From Bacteroidales bacterium (GTDB taxonomy: Bacteria > Bacteroidota > Bacteroidia > Bacteroidales > UBA932): a DNA stretch of 33,321 bases. The DNA lies in contig JAFTBU010000007.1 of assembly GCA_017455065.1 (NCBI GenBank), forward strand, positions 1-33,321, read 5' to 3'. The position numbers and the translations under genes were made by a program. The notes under the pieces are model-generated. The model made no database searches. It was given only the letters and a program-made list of their open reading frames with translations, and had not been told where the DNA came from. Positions 15,458 to 25,500 of this stretch are shown here, piece by piece. Numbering within the stretch: position 1 is the stretch's first letter; every line of letters starts with the position of its first letter.

Positions 15458-18400
15458 ATGAAACGACTCATTCTCGCATTGGGCATCCTGCTGTGCTGCG
15501 GCACCGCCTCCGCCCAGACCCGTTACGACTATCCTTCCATGCAGACAGAGCGGCTCGGACGCGGCGTAGTGGCCGTCCGGAAAAGCCCCTCCGAAGTCTT
15601 CGTGTCGTGGAGATACCTCTCCCAGGACAGCCCCGGCACCACATTCGACGTGTACAGGGACGGAGTGAAACTCACCCGCAAGCCCATTTCCGACGTGACT
15701 TATTTTGTAGATGCCAAGCCCCTCGGCTCCGATGCCACCTACGAAGTCGTCCCCATGGAAAGGCGCCGCCCCACTTCAGCGCCCCGCGGCAGCTTCACCC
15801 TCGCCGCCGATGCCCCGGAAGGTTACATCCCCATTGCCCTGGACATCCCCGCCCCCAGCTTCATGCCGGCAGGAGGACAGGGCGTCTATTCCCCCAACGA
15901 CTGCTCGGTGGGAGACGTGGACGGGGACGGAGAGTATGAGATATTCCTCAAATGGGACCCCTCCAACGCCAAGGACAATTCCCAGGCGGGGTACACGGGA
16001 GAGGTGTACATCGACTGCCTGAAGCTCAGCGGAGAGCGCCTATGGCGCATCAACCTGGGCCGCAACATACGCGCCGGCGCCCACTACACCCAGTTCATAG
16101 TGTATGACCTGGACGGCGACGGCTGCGCCGAGATGGTCTGCAAGACTTCCGACGCCACCGTGGACGGCACCGGCAAGGTCATAGGCGACCCATACGCCGA
16201 CTACCGGGAGCACAACCTCCGCTACACCGGCCACATCAAGAAAGGCAATGAGTACCTGACCGTCTTCAACGGCCGCACCGGAGCAGCCATGGCCACCGTG
16301 GACTATGTGCCGGAGCGCGGCGAGGACGGCTCCTGGGGAGATGTCAAGGCCAATCGCGGTGAGCGCTACCTGGCCGCACTGGCCTTTCTGGACGGCAAGC
16401 ACCCCAGCGTGGTGATGTGCCGCGGCTACTACATCCGCGCCACCCTGGCCGCCTGGGACTGGGACGGCAAGGAGCTGAAACTCAGATGGCTCTTCGATTC
16501 GCACAGCGACCCTTCGCTCGAGGGCTATGACAACCAGGGCAACCACAACCTCCGCGTCGCCGACGTGGACGGTGACGGACGCGACGAAATCGTGTACGGC
16601 TCCTGCTGCATCGACGACGACGGCACCGGCCTCTACACCAACGGCCTCGGCCACGGAGATGCCATGCACATAGGGCAGATGATACCCGGCTCGGACCGCC
16701 TCCAGGTCTGGATAGGCCACGAAAACAAAGGCATAGGCTCCGCCCTCGTGGACGCCGCCACCGGAGAGGTGATATGGCGCCTTCCCGCCAATACCGACGT
16801 GGGCCGCTCCATGGCAGCGGACATCGACCCCACAAATCCCGGCTGGGAGATGTGGTCCTCCGCTTCAGCTGGTCTGCGCAACTGGAAGGGCGAAGTCATA
16901 GGAGAGCAGCCCCGGTCAGTCAATTTCGCCGTCTGGTGGGACGGTGACCTGAGCCGCGAACTGCTGGATGCCAACCGCATCGACAAATTCGACCCCGACA
17001 CCCGCAAGATAGTGAATATCAAGACCTTCGAAGGCGCCCGCAGCAACAACGGCACCAAGTCCACCCCCGCCCTCTCCGGCGACATCCTGGGTGACTGGAG
17101 GGAGGAGGTGCTGCTGCGCTCCGAAGACAACAAGGAACTCCGCCTCTACGTCTCGACGGAGCCCACCTCCTACCGCTTCCACACTTTCCTCGAGGACCCG
17201 GTGTACCGCACCAGCATAGCCGCCGAGAACGTCTGCTACAACCAGCCGCCCGAGACCGGGTTCTACTTCGGCGAGGACATGTTCAAGACCTTCGCCCCGG
17301 CAGAGATCGAATACGGGGTGATCCTGGATTCGCTCAGGTTCCCGGAGGCTCCTCCCCGCCCCCAGGTGCAGCAGCCCGCTGAAGGTCCGGACTCGGCCAC
17401 ATTGGCCCTGACCGCCAGGCCCGTCTCCGGCAGCAGCCGCAAAGGCAGGAATCCCGTGCTCTTCCTCGTCGGTGACTCCACCATGCGCACCGGCACCCGC
17501 GGCAACGGCGACAACGGCCAGTGGGGCTGGGGCTATTATGCTGCCGATTGGTTCGACACCGACCGCATCAGCGTGGAGAACCACGCCCTCGGCGGCCTTT
17601 CCATCCGCACTTTCTACCGCGGCTGGTGGCCCGACGTGCTCAAAGGTATACGCAAGGGCGACTATGTGATCATCCAGCTCGGGCACAACGACAGCGGCCC
17701 CTGGGACTCCCCCTTCGGCCGTTCGTCCATCCCCGGCACCGGCAAGGAGACCGTCGAAGTGACCCGCCCCGACGGCAGCACCGAGACCGTATTGACCTAC
17801 GGCGAATACCTGCGCCGCTTTATCGACGAGGCCAAGGCCAAGGGCGCCAAGCCCATACTTTTCACCCTCACCCCCCGCAACCAGCGGGAGGCCGACGGCA
17901 GCATACGCCGCAAATCCGACAGCTTCAACCCCTGGATACAGCAGGTCGCCAAGGAGAAGAAAGTGCCCGTGGTGGACCTCGAGGACATCTCCGCGAGGGA
18001 TTTCGAGAGTTGGAGCAGCGAAAAGGTGGACTATATGTTCTACAATGACAATATCCACTCCAGTGCCTTCGGAGCAGCCCACAACGCCTGGTGCGCCGCC
18101 CGCGGCATCGCCGCATGCAAGGGCAGCGACCTGGGCAAATACCTCCTTCCCCTGGAGCCGCCCACCCTGGACATCGACCGCAGCAGCGGCAGGCCCGCCC
18201 TCATTGTCACAGGTGACAGCACCATACAGAACACCGATTCCGACCCCGACGGCATGTGGGGCTGGGGCAGCGTGCTCGAGACCGTATTCGACACCACCCG
18301 CATCATCCCCGTCAACGCCGGCAAGGCCGGCCGCAGCGCCCGCACCTTCCTGGATGAGGGCCGCTGGGACAGGGTGTACCACAGCATACGCCCCGGCGAT

Positions 18401-18886
18401 TTCGTGGTCATACAGTTCGGCCACAACGACATGGGCCCGGTCAACCGCCCTCCCTTCAGGGCCGAGCTGCCCGGCGACAGCGATGACAGCGAAAACATTT
18501 TCATGCCGGACAAACTCAAATACCAGGTCATCTACAGCTACGGCTGGTACCTCCGGAAATTCATCGACGACGTCCGGGAGAAAGGCGGCATCCCCATACT
18601 GGTGAGCCTGACTCCCCGGAACGAATGGCCCGGCGGACGGATGGAGCGCAGGGACTACAGCTACGGCATCTGGGTCAGGGACGTGGTGAAACGCACCGGA
18701 GTCGATTTCATCGACATGCACAACATCACCGCCGACTATTACGATTCCATCGGTCCCGAAGCTACCAAGCCTTATTACAAGAACGACCATACCCACACTT
18801 CCCGCCTGGGTGCGGAGCGCAACGCACGTTCCTTCGCCGAAGGACTCCGCAAGGCAGGACATCCACTTGCAAATTATCTTAAATGA
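15458..18886 (+). CDS. Rhamnogalacturonan lyase (PL11) fused to two SGNH/CE12-type esterases
   Basis: 1142 residues with a signal peptide (MKRLILALGILLCCGTASAQ). Residues about 22-640 are a PL11 rhamnogalacturonan lyase: YDYPSMQTERLGRGVVAV start, repeated Ca-binding propeller loops (DVDGDGEYE, DLDGDGCAE, DVDGDGRDE) and the SGDILGDWREEV segment. Then come two tandem rhamnogalacturonan-acetylesterase-like SGNH hydrolases. The first has GDST (Ser674), GHND (742-745) and DNIH (Asp864, His867). The second has GDST (Ser921), GHND (988-991) and DHTH (Asp1110, His1113). Both keep complete catalytic sets. The protein would deacetylate rhamnogalacturonan-I and cleave its backbone by beta-elimination in one chain. 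The next gene starts inside its stop codon (ATGA), so the two are co-translated. Confidence 0.92.
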   Translation: MKRLILALGILLCCGTASAQTRYDYPSMQTERLGRGVVAVRKSPSEVFVSWRYLSQDSPGTTFDVYRDGVKLTRKPISDVTYFVDAKPLGSDATYEVVPMERRRPTSAPRGSFTLAADAPEGYIPIALDIPAPSFMPAGGQGVYSPNDCSVGDVDGDGEYEIFLKWDPSNAKDNSQAGYTGEVYIDCLKLSGERLWRINLGRNIRAGAHYTQFIVYDLDGDGCAEMVCKTSDATVDGTGKVIGDPYADYREHNLRYTGHIKKGNEYLTVFNGRTGAAMATVDYVPERGEDGSWGDVKANRGERYLAALAFLDGKHPSVVMCRGYYIRATLAAWDWDGKELKLRWLFDSHSDPSLEGYDNQGNHNLRVADVDGDGRDEIVYGSCCIDDDGTGLYTNGLGHGDAMHIGQMIPGSDRLQVWIGHENKGIGSALVDAATGEVIWRLPANTDVGRSMAADIDPTNPGWEMWSSASAGLRNWKGEVIGEQPRSVNFAVWWDGDLSRELLDANRIDKFDPDTRKIVNIKTFEGARSNNGTKSTPALSGDILGDWREEVLLRSEDNKELRLYVSTEPTSYRFHTFLEDPVYRTSIAAENVCYNQPPETGFYFGEDMFKTFAPAEIEYGVILDSLRFPEAPPRPQVQQPAEGPDSATLALTARPVSGSSRKGRNPVLFLVGDSTMRTGTRGNGDNGQWGWGYYAADWFDTDRISVENHALGGLSIRTFYRGWWPDVLKGIRKGDYVIIQLGHNDSGPWDSPFGRSSIPGTGKETVEVTRPDGSTETVLTYGEYLRRFIDEAKAKGAKPILFTLTPRNQREADGSIRRKSDSFNPWIQQVAKEKKVPVVDLEDISARDFESWSSEKVDYMFYNDNIHSSAFGAAHNAWCAARGIAACKGSDLGKYLLPLEPPTLDIDRSSGRPALIVTGDSTIQNTDSDPDGMWGWGSVLETVFDTTRIIPVNAGKAGRSARTFLDEGRWDRVYHSIRPGDFVVIQFGHNDMGPVNRPPFRAELPGDSDDSENIFMPDKLKYQVIYSYGWYLRKFIDDVREKGGIPILVSLTPRNEWPGGRMERRDYSYGIWVRDVVKRTGVDFIDMHNITADYYDSIGPEATKPYYKNDHTHTSRLGAERNARSFAEGLRKAGHPLANYLK

Positions 18887-21800
18887 AACCTATGAAACTA
18901 CGGACACTTTTATCTGCGGCGCTCTTGCTGCTCGCGGCTTCCGCCGCCTCCGCCCAGGATACCGGCTGGTACGCCCCCACCCGTGAGAACAAGCCTTTCG
19001 TGCGCTGGTGGTGGCTGGGCAGCGCCGTCGACCGCGAAGGCCTGACCTACAACCTCGAAGAGTTCGCAAAGGCCGGCATCGGCGGCTATGAAGTCACTCC
19101 CATCTACGGAGTCCAGGGCAATGAGGCCAATGACATCCAGTACCTCTCCCCCCAGTGGATGGACATGTACAAATGGCTCGTGGCCGAATCCGCCCGCCTC
19201 GACCTCGAATGCGACCTCAACAACGGCACCGGCTGGCCCTTCGGAGGCCCCCACATCACCCCGGACCTGGCCGCCCAGAAGATGGAGGTGACCCCGGAAG
19301 GGATCAAATCCGTGCAGACCGGCCAGAAAGTCAAACGGGCCGCGCCCGGAGGCGAGGGTTTCGTGATGGACCACTACAACCCCGAAGCCCTGAAAGTCTA
19401 TCTGGAGCGCTTCGACAAGGCATTCGCGCAGAGCGGCGCGACCTGGCCCCACACTTTCTTCAACGATTCCTACGAGGTGTACGGAGCCAACTGGACGCCT
19501 GAATTCGCCAGGATTTTCCAGGAGAGCTACGGCTATGACATCGTCCCCTACCTGCAGCATCCCGAGCCCGGCAAAGACGCCTACGACAGGGCCATCGCTG
19601 ACTACAGGGAATGCCTCGGAGGCCTGCTGGTGACCAATTTCATCAATCCCTGGATAGAGTGGTGCCACTCCCACGGCGCCCTCGTGCGCAACCAGTCCCA
19701 CGGCTCCCCCGCCAATCTGCTGGACGTCTACGCAGCCGTGGACATCCCCGAGTGCGAGACCTACGGCCGCAGTTCATTCGGCATCCCTGGACTCCGCCAG
19801 GATCCTATCGGACGGCCCAACGACGGCGACCCCGCAGTGCTGAAACTCGCCTCTTCCGCAGCCCACGTGGCCGGCAAGAAATACACTTCCAGCGAGACCC
19901 TGACATGGATGACTGAACATTTCCGCACCTCGCTGAGCCAGTGCAAGCCTGAAATCGACCAGATGTTCGCCGCCGGCGTCAACCATGTCTATTTCCATGG
20001 CGCCCCCTATTCCCCCAAAGGCGCTGAATTCCCCGGCTGGATGTTCTACGCCTCCATCAACATGTCCCCCACCGGAGGCATGTGGAAGGATGCCCCGGCC
20101 CTGTTCAAATACATAGAGCGCTGCCAGGCTTTCCTCACCGCAGGCGAGCCGGACGCGGATTTCTATCTGTATTTCCCCGTCTATGACCTGTGGAGCAGCC
20201 GCACCCAGTCGGCCTATATGATGTTCGACATTCACTCGATGGGCCGCACCATGCCCGCGGTCAAAGAGGCCATGAACGGGATCGTGGCGGCCGGATTCGA
20301 CGCCGACTACATCTCCGACAAACAGCTCCTCGAGCACGAGATCACCAAGCCCGTGATAGTCCCCGCAGTCACCCTGATGCCCGTGGAGACCGTCCGCCGC
20401 CTGTCCGAGCTCAAGAAACAGGGCGTGCCCGTGTATTTCATCGACCGCCTGCCCAAGGATGTCCCCGGACTGCACGACCTGGCGGCCCGCCGCAAGGCCT
20501 TCAAGCAGGCAGCTCGCGGCCTTGGCAAACCCACGACCATGCAGAAAGTCTTCGCCGCCTACAAAGCCGAGACTTTCAAGAGCGAGCTCGGCGGACAGAT
20601 GATACGCCGCCGCAACGAGGCAGGAGGCTGGAATTATTTCGCCGCCATGCTCCGCGACAGCAGCGTGGACGGCTGGGTCAAGCTGGCCACCCCTGCCGCA
20701 TCGGCCATGCTCTATGACGCCGTCTCCGGCCGCTCCGGCCGCGCGATGCTGCGCACCGCCGCCGACGGTTGCGCCGAGATCCGCCTGCAGCTTCTGCCCG
20801 GAGAATCCATTCTCATAAAGACCTTCCCCACCCTGGTCGACGCCCCCGACTGGCAGTACGCCGCCTCCTTTGGCGAGCCCGTCCCCATTGACAGGGCATG
20901 GAACATCTCCTTCCCAGAGAGCGACCCTCCCATCCCCGGCAATTTCTTCACCGACAGGCCACAGGATTGGACCAAGCTCAAAGTGAAGGAGGCCAAGGTC
21001 AATTTCGGCACAGCCCTCTACTCTTCCGCCATCGACCTGCTCCACCCCGAGGAGGCCGACGAATGGATACTCGACCTGGGCGACGTGCGTGAAAGCGCCC
21101 GCGTCGTGGTCAACGGACAGGAGGTCGGAACCGTCTGGAGCGTACCTTTCCGCATCCCCATCGGCAAATACCTCAAGCCCGGCATCAACCTGCTGGAAGT
21201 CTGGGTGACCAATCTCCAGTCCAACCGCATCGCCGACTACGACAGGCGCGGAGTGAACTGGCGCATCTTCAAGGATGCCAACGTCAACACCCTGGGGCCC
21301 AAGACTTTCGAGGGCTGGGAGACCGATCCTTCGGGACTCTGCTCCGAAGTCAACCTCATACCCGTCCACTACGATGTGCCGTCCCGCTCCGGAGTCATCT
21401 CCCAGGCCCGCCTTGTGAACGACTATTTCATGCGCAAATTCCCCGACCCGCACCGCGTGGTGCCGTTCCCTTCGCGCCGCAAGGTCTATGAAGGCAACAT
21501 CTGGACCCGAGGAGTGTATTACGAAGGCCTGATGGCCCTCTACGGGGTGGACCCCCAGCAACGCTACCTCGACTACACGATGGACTGGGGCGACAAGTTC
21601 GACTGGGACATGCGCAACGGCCAGACCCTCACGCGCAACGCCGACAACTACTGCTGCTCGCAGGCCTACATCGACATGTACCGCATCTACGGCGAAGACA
21701 AGATGATACGCAACGTCACCGCCTGCATGGAGAACATCCTCGCTTCCGAGGAAGCCGTGGCCGACTGGACCTGGATAGACGCCATCCAGATGGGCATGCC

Positions 21801-22437
21801 CGTGCTCATCAAATACGGCGTGACCATGGACCGGCCGGAGTTCTTCGAAAAGGCCTGGAAGATGTACGAATGGTCCAGGGAGCGCTTCCTCAACAAGGCC
21901 GAGGGCCTGTGGTGGCGCGACAAGGACTTCTGCCCTCCCTACAAGACTCCCGGCGGCAAGGATTGCTACTGGGCCAGGGGCAATGGCTGGGTAGTCGCCG
22001 CCCTAGTGCGGGTGCTGCAGGAACTCCCAGCCTCGGACCCCCACCGCGCCGTCTATGAGCAGGATTTCAAGGATTTCTGCAGCGCTGTCATCAAATACCA
22101 GAGAGCCGACGGCACCTGGAACGCTTCCGTCGCGGATCCCGAAGATTTCGGCGGTCCCGAGGCCACCGGCACTTCCCTCTTCCTCTACGGCCTGGCATGG
22201 GGCATCAACACCGGCAGGCTCGACCCCGCCGTCTATGGCCCCGCGGTCGCCCGCGGCTGGAACGGCCTGAACCGCATCTGCATACACCCCGACGGATTCA
22301 TAGGATATTCCCAGGGTTCGGGCAAGGAACCCAAGGAAGCACAGCCCGTCACCTACGACCGCATACCCGATTTCGAGGACTTCGGCACAGGTTGTTATCT
22401 GCTGGCTGCGAGCGAAGTGTGCAAACTGTGGGAATAA
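18883..22437 (+). CDS. GH106 alpha-L-rhamnosidase fused to GH105 unsaturated rhamnogalacturonyl hydrolase
   Basis: 1184 residues with a signal peptide (MKLRTLLSAALLLLAASAASA). Residues about 25-830 are GH106: FVRWWWLGSAVDREGL, the GIGGYEVTPIYG segment, CDLNNGTGWPFGG, SSETLTWM, and a C-terminal galactose-binding-like sandwich (RVVVNGQEVGTVWSVPFRI). From about residue 836 (SGVISQARLVNDYFM) to the end is GH105: TWIDAIQMGMP with the conserved Asp966, and WARGNGWVVAAL. GH105 hydrates and removes the 4,5-unsaturated galacturonate left by the lyase; GH106 removes the rhamnose exposed next. Having both in one chain suits stepwise trimming of lyase products. The GH106 part is shorter than many members of that family. 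No terminator is evident before nifJ. Confidence 0.9.
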   Translation: MKPMKLRTLLSAALLLLAASAASAQDTGWYAPTRENKPFVRWWWLGSAVDREGLTYNLEEFAKAGIGGYEVTPIYGVQGNEANDIQYLSPQWMDMYKWLVAESARLDLECDLNNGTGWPFGGPHITPDLAAQKMEVTPEGIKSVQTGQKVKRAAPGGEGFVMDHYNPEALKVYLERFDKAFAQSGATWPHTFFNDSYEVYGANWTPEFARIFQESYGYDIVPYLQHPEPGKDAYDRAIADYRECLGGLLVTNFINPWIEWCHSHGALVRNQSHGSPANLLDVYAAVDIPECETYGRSSFGIPGLRQDPIGRPNDGDPAVLKLASSAAHVAGKKYTSSETLTWMTEHFRTSLSQCKPEIDQMFAAGVNHVYFHGAPYSPKGAEFPGWMFYASINMSPTGGMWKDAPALFKYIERCQAFLTAGEPDADFYLYFPVYDLWSSRTQSAYMMFDIHSMGRTMPAVKEAMNGIVAAGFDADYISDKQLLEHEITKPVIVPAVTLMPVETVRRLSELKKQGVPVYFIDRLPKDVPGLHDLAARRKAFKQAARGLGKPTTMQKVFAAYKAETFKSELGGQMIRRRNEAGGWNYFAAMLRDSSVDGWVKLATPAASAMLYDAVSGRSGRAMLRTAADGCAEIRLQLLPGESILIKTFPTLVDAPDWQYAASFGEPVPIDRAWNISFPESDPPIPGNFFTDRPQDWTKLKVKEAKVNFGTALYSSAIDLLHPEEADEWILDLGDVRESARVVVNGQEVGTVWSVPFRIPIGKYLKPGINLLEVWVTNLQSNRIADYDRRGVNWRIFKDANVNTLGPKTFEGWETDPSGLCSEVNLIPVHYDVPSRSGVISQARLVNDYFMRKFPDPHRVVPFPSRRKVYEGNIWTRGVYYEGLMALYGVDPQQRYLDYTMDWGDKFDWDMRNGQTLTRNADNYCCSQAYIDMYRIYGEDKMIRNVTACMENILASEEAVADWTWIDAIQMGMPVLIKYGVTMDRPEFFEKAWKMYEWSRERFLNKAEGLWWRDKDFCPPYKTPGGKDCYWARGNGWVVAALVRVLQELPASDPHRAVYEQDFKDFCSAVIKYQRADGTWNASVADPEDFGGPEATGTSLFLYGLAWGINTGRLDPAVYGPAVARGWNGLNRICIHPDGFIGYSQGSGKEPKEAQPVTYDRIPDFEDFGTGCYLLAASEVCKLWE

Positions 22438-22450
22438 CCGAATTTTATGT

Positions 22451-22458
22451 TATCTTTG
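22451..22458 (+). promoter_or_regulatory. -7 box (TATCTTTG) for nifJ
   Basis: TATCTTTG is a perfect TAnnTTTG match in the gap between the GH106-GH105 gene and nifJ, giving an untranslated leader of roughly 40 bases. The -33 position holds only GTG at 20 bp. With the terminator downstream, nifJ looks like its own transcription unit. Confidence 0.6.
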
Positions 22459-22506
22459 TACGATTGCACATTAACTGATAACCTAAAGACAAATTCAAAT
22501 ATCATT

Positions 22507-25500
22507 ATGGCAAAAGAGAAAAAATTCATCACCTGTGATGGTAACCAGGCCGCGGCAAGCATTGCATACCTTTTCAGCGAGCACGTGGCCATATACCCTA
22601 TCACACCGTCCTCCCCAATGGCGGAAAACATTGACGAATGGGCTGCCCATGGCAAGAAGAACCTCTGGGGCGAGACCGTAAAGGTCACCGAGATGCAGAG
22701 TGAGGCCGGTGCCGCCGGCGCACTCCACGGATCCCTCCAGGCAGGTGCGCTCACCAGCACCTTCACCGCATCCCAGGGTCTCCTGCTCATGATCCCCAAC
22801 ATGTACAAGATCGCCGGCGAGATGCTCCCCGCAGTCTTCCATGTTTCAGCCCGCGCCCTGGCATCCCACGCCCTCTCCATCTTCGGAGACCACCAGGATG
22901 TCATGGCCTGCCGTCAGACAGGTTTCGCGATGCTCGCTTCATCTTCAGTCCAGGAAGCTCAGGATCTCGCAGCTGTGGCTCACCTGTCCACCATCAAGTC
23001 CAGCATTCCTTTCCTCCATTTCTTCGACGGATTCCGCACTTCTCATGAAATCCAGAAGATAGAGACCATCGATGAGGCGGATCTCAAGGCCATGGTCAGC
23101 GACAAGGCCCTGGAGAACTTCCGCCAGAGAGCCCTCACTCCCGAGGCTCCCGTCACCCGCGGTACCGCTCAGAACGGCGACGTGTACTTCCAGGCCGTCG
23201 AGTCCCGCAACCAGGTGTACGACGCAGTACCCGACATCGTAGCCCGCTACATGGGTGAGATCAGCGAGGTCACCGGCCGCACCTACCGTCCCTTCACATA
23301 CTACGGTGATCCCAAGGCAGAGAACATCATCGTCGCCATGGGTTCCGTCACCGAGACCATCAAGGAGACCATCGATTATCTCGCAGCCAACGGCCGCAAG
23401 TACGGTCTTGTCACCGTGCATCTCTACAGGCCCTTCTCAGAAAAATACCTTCTCAAGGTCCTTCCCAAGACCGTCAAGAAGATCGCGGTCCTCGACCGCA
23501 CCAAGGAGCCCGGCGCCCCCGGCGAGCCTCTCTACCTCGACGTGAGGTCCATATTCCAGGGCAAGGAGAACGCTCCCCTCATCGTAGGCGGACGCTACGG
23601 TCTCTCCTCCAAGGACACCTCTCCCGCACAGATCGTCGCCGTGTTCGACAACCTCGAGCTCAAGGCTCCCAAGACCGACTTCACCATCGGTATCGTGGAT
23701 GACGTCACCTTCAAGAGTCTCCCTGTCAAGGAGGAGATCTCCATCGTGAAGGCCGGCACCACCGAGTGCAAGTTCTACGGTCTCGGCTCCGACGGTACCG
23801 TGGGTGCCAACAAGAACACCATCAAGATCATCGGAAGCCACACGGACAAATATTGCCAGGCCTACTTCGACTACGATTCCAAGAAGTCCGGCGGATACAC
23901 CTGCTCTCACCTCCGTTTCGGCGACCTGCCCATCAAGGCCCCCTATCTGGTGTCCACCCCCGACTTCGTGGCCTGCCACGTGCCTTCATATCTCGAGAAA
24001 TATGACGTGCTGAAGGGCATCAAGGAAGGCGGCAGCCTCCTGCTCAACTCCCTGTGGGACGAGAAGGAGACCCTCGAGCGCATCCCTGACCATGCCAAGT
24101 CAGTCATCGGCAAGAAGCACATCAAGCTCTATATCATCAACGCCACCAAGATCGCCCGTGAGATCGGCCTCGGCGGAAGGACCAACACCATCCTCCAGAG
24201 TGCATTCTTCAAGATCTCCGGCATCATCCCTTACGAGGACGCCGTCAAGTACATGAAGGACGCCGCTCTCAAGAGCTACGGCAAGAAGGGTGAGAATGTG
24301 GTCAACATGAACTACGCTGCCATCGACCGCGGCGGTGAGTACACCGAGGTCGCCGTCCCCGCAGAGTGGGGCAAGATTTCCGCCAAGTTCACCAACCCCA
24401 ACGCAGGCCGTCTCGCCACTCCTTTCGTGAAGGAGATCGCCGACGTGGTCAACGCTCAGTGCGGCGACACCCTGCCCGTCAGCTCTTTCCTCCCTTACCA
24501 GGATGGTACCATGCCCGCAGGCACCGCTGCTTATGAGAAGCGCGGAGTTTCCGTGAGCGTGCCCGTATGGAACCCCGAGAGCTGTATCCAGTGCAACACT
24601 TGCGCATTCGTCTGCCCTCACGCAGCCATCCGTCCTTTCATCCTCGATGAGAAGGAAGCTGCCGCAGCACCCGAAGGCACCAAGATTGCCGACGGAAAGG
24701 CTCTGCTCAAGGAGTACAAGTTCGCCATCGCCGTCTCAGTGGACGACTGCACCGGTTGCGGCAACTGTGTCGACGTATGTCTCGCCAAGGAGAAGGGCGC
24801 CCTCAGCATGGCTTCCTACGAGGAGCACAAGGCTGACCAGGCCGGCTTCGACTACTTCAACTCCAAGGTGGGTTACAAGAAGATCTTCGATCCCAAGTCC
24901 AACATGAAGAACGCCCAGTTCGCACAGCCTCTGTTCGAGTTCTCAGGTGCCTGCGCAGGCTGCGGCGAGACTCCTTACATAAAGAACATCACCCAGCTCT
25001 TCGGTGACCACATGATGATCGCCAACGCTACCGGTTGTTCTTCCATCTACGGAGCTTCATTCCCTGCATCTCCTTACTGCACCAACGCCGAGGGACATGG
25101 TCCCGCCTGGCAGAACTCCCTGTTCGAGGACTTCTGCGAGTTCGGTCTCGGTATGCATCTCGGTTCCGACCGTATGCGTGAGACTGTGGCCGCATGGATG
25201 GAGAAGGGTCTGAATTGCCCCAACTGCACCGACGAGATCAAGGCTCTCTACCGCAAGTGGCTCGACGCACGCAACGACTACGCTGTGACCCGCGAGGTCT
25301 GCGACCAGCTCATCCCTCTCCTCGAGGCTTGCAATTGCGAGAGCTGCAAGGCTCTGCTCGGCCTCAAGAAGTTCATCCCCAGCCGCAGCCAGTGGATCTT
25401 CGGTGGTGACGGCGCAAGCTACGATATCGGTTACGGTGGACTCGACCACGTGCTGGCCAGCGGCGAGAACGTGAACATCCTCGTACTCGACACTGAGGTT

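Noticed and set aside
12022-22437. A complete polysaccharide utilisation locus
   Set aside because: No SusC/SusD pair, sensor-regulator or GH28 is visible in the window, so I describe only the enzyme set and do not call a full locus.
22447-22506. nifJ extended 20 residues to an upstream ATG
   Set aside because: The extension covers the TATCTTTG promoter box and encodes no conserved sequence, whereas KFITCDGNQAA follows immediately after the chosen ATG.
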